Of a stretch of 7,472 nucleotides of DNA, positions 6,331-7,472 are shown one piece after another. The position numbers and the translations under genes are program-made. The stretch spans positions 1 to 7,472 of the forward strand of contig CAKUNB010000076.1 of the NCBI GenBank assembly GCA_934668285.1. The letters run 5' to 3'. Under the pieces are notes generated by a model. That model worked only from the letters and a program-made list of their open reading frames with translations, did no database searches and was not told the origin of the DNA. The DNA comes from an uncultured Oscillospiraceae bacterium (lineage in GTDB: Bacteria; Bacillota; Clostridia; Oscillospirales; Oscillospiraceae). Position 1 is the stretch's first letter. Each line of letters begins with the position of its first letter.

Positions 6331-6362
6331 AAAAAGGCTGCCTCAATTGAGGCGGCCTTTTT
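6331..6362. terminator. Bidirectional Rho-independent terminator after gdhA
   Basis: AAAAAGGC-T-GCCTC (6331-6344) pairs with GAGGC-G-GCCTTTTT (6349-6362) around an AATT loop, with one T-G pair mid-stem. It begins 13 bases after the gdhA stop. The A and T tracts on either side let it work for the gdhA operon on + and for the convergent M50 operon on -. Confidence 0.93.
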
Positions 6363-6384
6363 CTTGGCAAAAACGATCCCGCGC

Positions 6385-6508
6385 GTCATTGCGAGGAGCG
6401 AAGCGACGTGGCAATCTCGTGCAGGCAGTTTCGAATTCGCCGGAATCTATTGGAAAATCAAAACAATTCTGCGAGATTGCTATGGCTCTTTCAGGGTCTC
6501 GCTATGAC
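6385..6508. repeat. Short palindromic interspersed element (REP/MITE-like), 124 bp
   Basis: Its ends are inverted relatives: GTCATTGCGAG...GGCAATCTCG from 6385 to 6419, and on the other strand GTCATAGCGAG...AGCAATCTCG from 6508 back to about 6472. Each arm also carries its own small inverted repeat (ATTGC 6388-6392 with GCAAT 6411-6415 on the left), giving a pair of REP-like palindromes facing each other around about 50 AT-richer bases. The outer GTCATTGCGAG is shared with the cluster at 129-439. I see no clear target-site duplication. It fills most of the gap between the convergent gdhA and M50 genes, and it holds no gene. Mobilisation, if any, would need an enzyme encoded elsewhere. Confidence 0.8.
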
Positions 6509-6527
6509 AAATTTGGACTTTTTGCAG

Positions 6528-7109
6528 CTAAGCGCGTACCGGCGGCGTTGCGCGGACGCTTCCGCCGATGCGGACGAGCAGCAGCGCAAAAACGAGAACG
6601 GGCCACAGCCCGAGGCGCAGCACGCAGGATGCATAAGCCGCGGCAGCACCGAGCGCGGCGATACAAAGGCGGGAAACCCAACGTTCCGCCTGCACGGCGG
6701 CAGCGTCGCTCAGCAGCAGATGCAGCGCAGCGCGCAGTATGCGCCCGCCGTCCAGCGGGTACAGCGGCAGCATGTTGTAGGCAAACAGGCAGAGATTCAC
6801 CAGCGCAGTCAGCGGATAGGGCCGCAGGCAGAGGAAAAACAGCACGAGGTTGACGCACGGGCCGCTGGCCGCAGCAACCAACTCCTTGCCGTAGGGCAGG
6901 GGAGCGATGGAAAGCACCGCGCCGCAGCAGGAGAGGCGAAGCGACCGGACCCGCACGCCGAGCGCGTGCAGGCAAAGCAGATGACCGACCTCGTGCAGCG
7001 CGGCGGAGAGGCAGAAGGGGAAAAAGGTGCCCGCCGGATCAAAATAGAAATAGGCGCACAGCATGGCCCAGAAGGCGGGCTGCAGCTCAATGCGAAAAGG
7101 CCTGCGCAT
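6528..7109 (-). CDS. M50 family intramembrane metalloprotease, compact SpoIVFB-like
   Basis: This 193-residue polytopic membrane protein is a site-2-protease-type zinc peptidase. The zinc motif HEVGH is at residues 39-43 (H39, E40, H43) inside a hydrophobic helix; AASGPCVNL (80-88) and the third-ligand motif NMLPLYPLDGG (112-122, D120) follow in the family order. Most of the rest is hydrophobic. In Bacillus the relative SpoIVFB cleaves pro-sigma-K in the mother cell; that protein is about 290 residues with a C-terminal CBS domain, which is absent here, so the sporulation role is inferred. The ATG at 7109 follows TGGAGG (7121-7116) by six bases, placed within the preceding gene, which it overlaps by 23 bases. 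A 6-bp hairpin, ACGGCC/GGCCGT (7121-7136), borders that site. Another role for an M50 protease cannot be excluded. Confidence 0.88.
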   Translation of the reverse strand: MRRPFRIELQPAFWAMLCAYFYFDPAGTFFPFCLSAALHEVGHLLCLHALGVRVRSLRLSCCGAVLSIAPLPYGKELVAAASGPCVNLVLFFLCLRPYPLTALVNLCLFAYNMLPLYPLDGGRILRAALHLLLSDAAAVQAERWVSRLCIAALGAAAAYASCVLRLGLWPVLVFALLLVRIGGSVRATPPVRA

Positions 7110-7311
7110 AAAAAGCCTCCACGGCCCCGAGGCCGTCCTCCGGCAGGGCGTGGATCATCGTAGAAAACGCCTGCCGCGTCCGCTCATTCCAAAGACCGGA
7201 AATCCACGCGCCGATCCGCTTACCGACATCGGGATAGTTATATTTCAGAAAGAGCACCAGCCCCGCCATCACAAGAATCAGCGCCGCTTTCCGCCGCAAA
7301 AACCGCAGCAC
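7087..7311 (-). CDS. Small single-pass membrane protein upstream of the M50 protease
   Basis: This is a 74-residue protein with a basic N-terminus (LRFLRRK), one hydrophobic helix at about residues 8-22, and a roughly 50-residue tail with no motif I can assign. I place the start at GTG 7311: an extended Shine-Dalgarno, GGGAGGTGAT, puts its GGAGG core eight bases upstream. In-frame GTG 7320 and ATG 7317 are touching or only two bases from that core, too close to use. The tail ends inside the M50 gene with a 23-base overlap, so translation is probably coupled. In Bacillus the gene before spoIVFB is spoIVFA, a larger membrane regulator with a LytM-like domain; the position and single helix suggest a much reduced counterpart. 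That is inference from context, not from sequence match. Confidence 0.75.
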   Translation of the reverse strand: MLRFLRRKAALILVMAGLVLFLKYNYPDVGKRIGAWISGLWNERTRQAFSTMIHALPEDGLGAVEAFYAQAFSH

Positions 7312-7325
7312 AGGCATCACCTCCC

Positions 7326-7353
7326 TGTTAATTTATGGAGATTTTCCTAAAAT
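7326..7353 (-). promoter_or_regulatory. Possible sigma-E-like (mother-cell) promoter for the M50 operon
   Basis: On the - strand GTATATT is followed after 13 bases by CATAAATT, resembling the sigma-E pattern (about ATATT, 13-15 bases, CATACANT). It would give a very short leader beginning near the Shine-Dalgarno, which weakens the call. No sigma-A promoter of comparable quality is visible on this strand. Confidence 0.3.
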
Positions 7354-7365
7354 ATACTTTTTGTC

Positions 7366-7394
7366 TTGACAAAAGGGAGAATTGCATGTACAAT
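7366..7394 (+). promoter_or_regulatory. Sigma-A promoter of the tRNA-Pro gene
   Basis: TTGACA (7366-7371), a 17-base spacer and TACAAT (7389-7394) form a near-consensus promoter, with the predicted start about five bases before the tRNA. It is divergent from the M50 operon. Confidence 0.88.
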
Positions 7395-7405
7395 ATATAT
7401 GCTTT

Positions 7406-7472
7406 CGGGGTGTGGCGAAGTTTGGTATCGCGCTTGGTTCGGGACCAAGAGGCCGCGGGTTCAAGTCCCGCC
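7406..7472 (+). tRNA. tRNA-Pro (anticodon CGG), 3' end cut by the window edge
   Basis: The cloverleaf reads cleanly. The acceptor 5' strand is CGGGGTG (7406-7412). The D arm is GCG/CGC, with GG in the loop at 7424-7425. The anticodon stem CTTGG/CCAAG encloses TTCGGGA (7438-7444), placing CGG at 7440-7442. A 5-base variable region follows, then the T arm GCGGG-TTCAAGT-CCCGC (7455-7471). Only the first base of the 3' acceptor strand is inside the window. Anticodon CGG reads the proline codon CCG. A strong promoter lies directly upstream, and further tRNAs may follow outside the window. Confidence 0.95.

Noticed and set aside
6347..7163. + strand frames of 168 and 251 codons opposite the M50 gene
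   Set aside because: They run from the terminator and repeat element into the antisense of a gene with clear HEVGH and LDGG motifs; their proteins are low-complexity.

Overview
The window looks like a piece of chromosome from a GC-rich, endospore-forming Clostridia species, most plausibly a gut Oscillospiraceae/Ruminococcaceae-type bacterium. The grounds are a SpoIIID C-terminus at the left edge, a SpoIVFB-like M50 protease on the right, strong AGGAGG-type ribosome binding sites, consensus TTGACA/TATAAT promoters, a hexameric glutamate dehydrogenase very like the clostridial type, and short GTCATTGCGAG... palindromic repeats that I recall being scattered through such genomes. The placement is inference; no rRNA or marker gene is present.

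Layout, left to right. (1) 2-112: the 3' end of spoIIID, a mother-cell sporulation regulator, on the + strand. (2) 129-439: no gene; a nested cluster of short palindromes bounded by an 11-bp inverted repeat, followed by a strong hairpin terminator at 461-492. (3) 501-2546, - strand: a compact operon encoding a TetR-type regulator, an ABC ATPase and an ABC-2 permease. It is read from a perfect-consensus promoter with a likely operator over its start point. (4) 2766-6362, + strand: a promoter, serC, serA, gdhA and a strong terminator, forming a serine biosynthesis/nitrogen assimilation operon. (5) 6385-6508: a second short palindromic element sharing its ends with the first. (6) 6528-7311, - strand: a 74-residue single-pass membrane protein overlapping a CBS-less M50 intramembrane protease. 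(7) 7366-7472: a consensus promoter and a tRNA-Pro(CGG) cut off by the right edge.

How the parts fit. SerA oxidises 3-phosphoglycerate to phosphohydroxypyruvate and makes NADH. SerC then aminates that product with glutamate, releasing 2-oxoglutarate. Glutamate dehydrogenase can convert 2-oxoglutarate plus ammonium back to glutamate and, if NADH-dependent, would also consume the NADH from SerA, so the three genes could form a self-contained amination loop. The TetR/ABC operon resembles a self-regulated drug or lipid exporter. The M50 pair and spoIIID are both sporulation-type genes, though in separate transcription units here.

I see no CRISPR array, phage, transposase or obvious defence system, and nothing I would call a clearly new system. 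The most worthwhile leads are the two palindromic elements (one apparently interrupted by a smaller insertion) and the minimal two-gene M50 protease locus.
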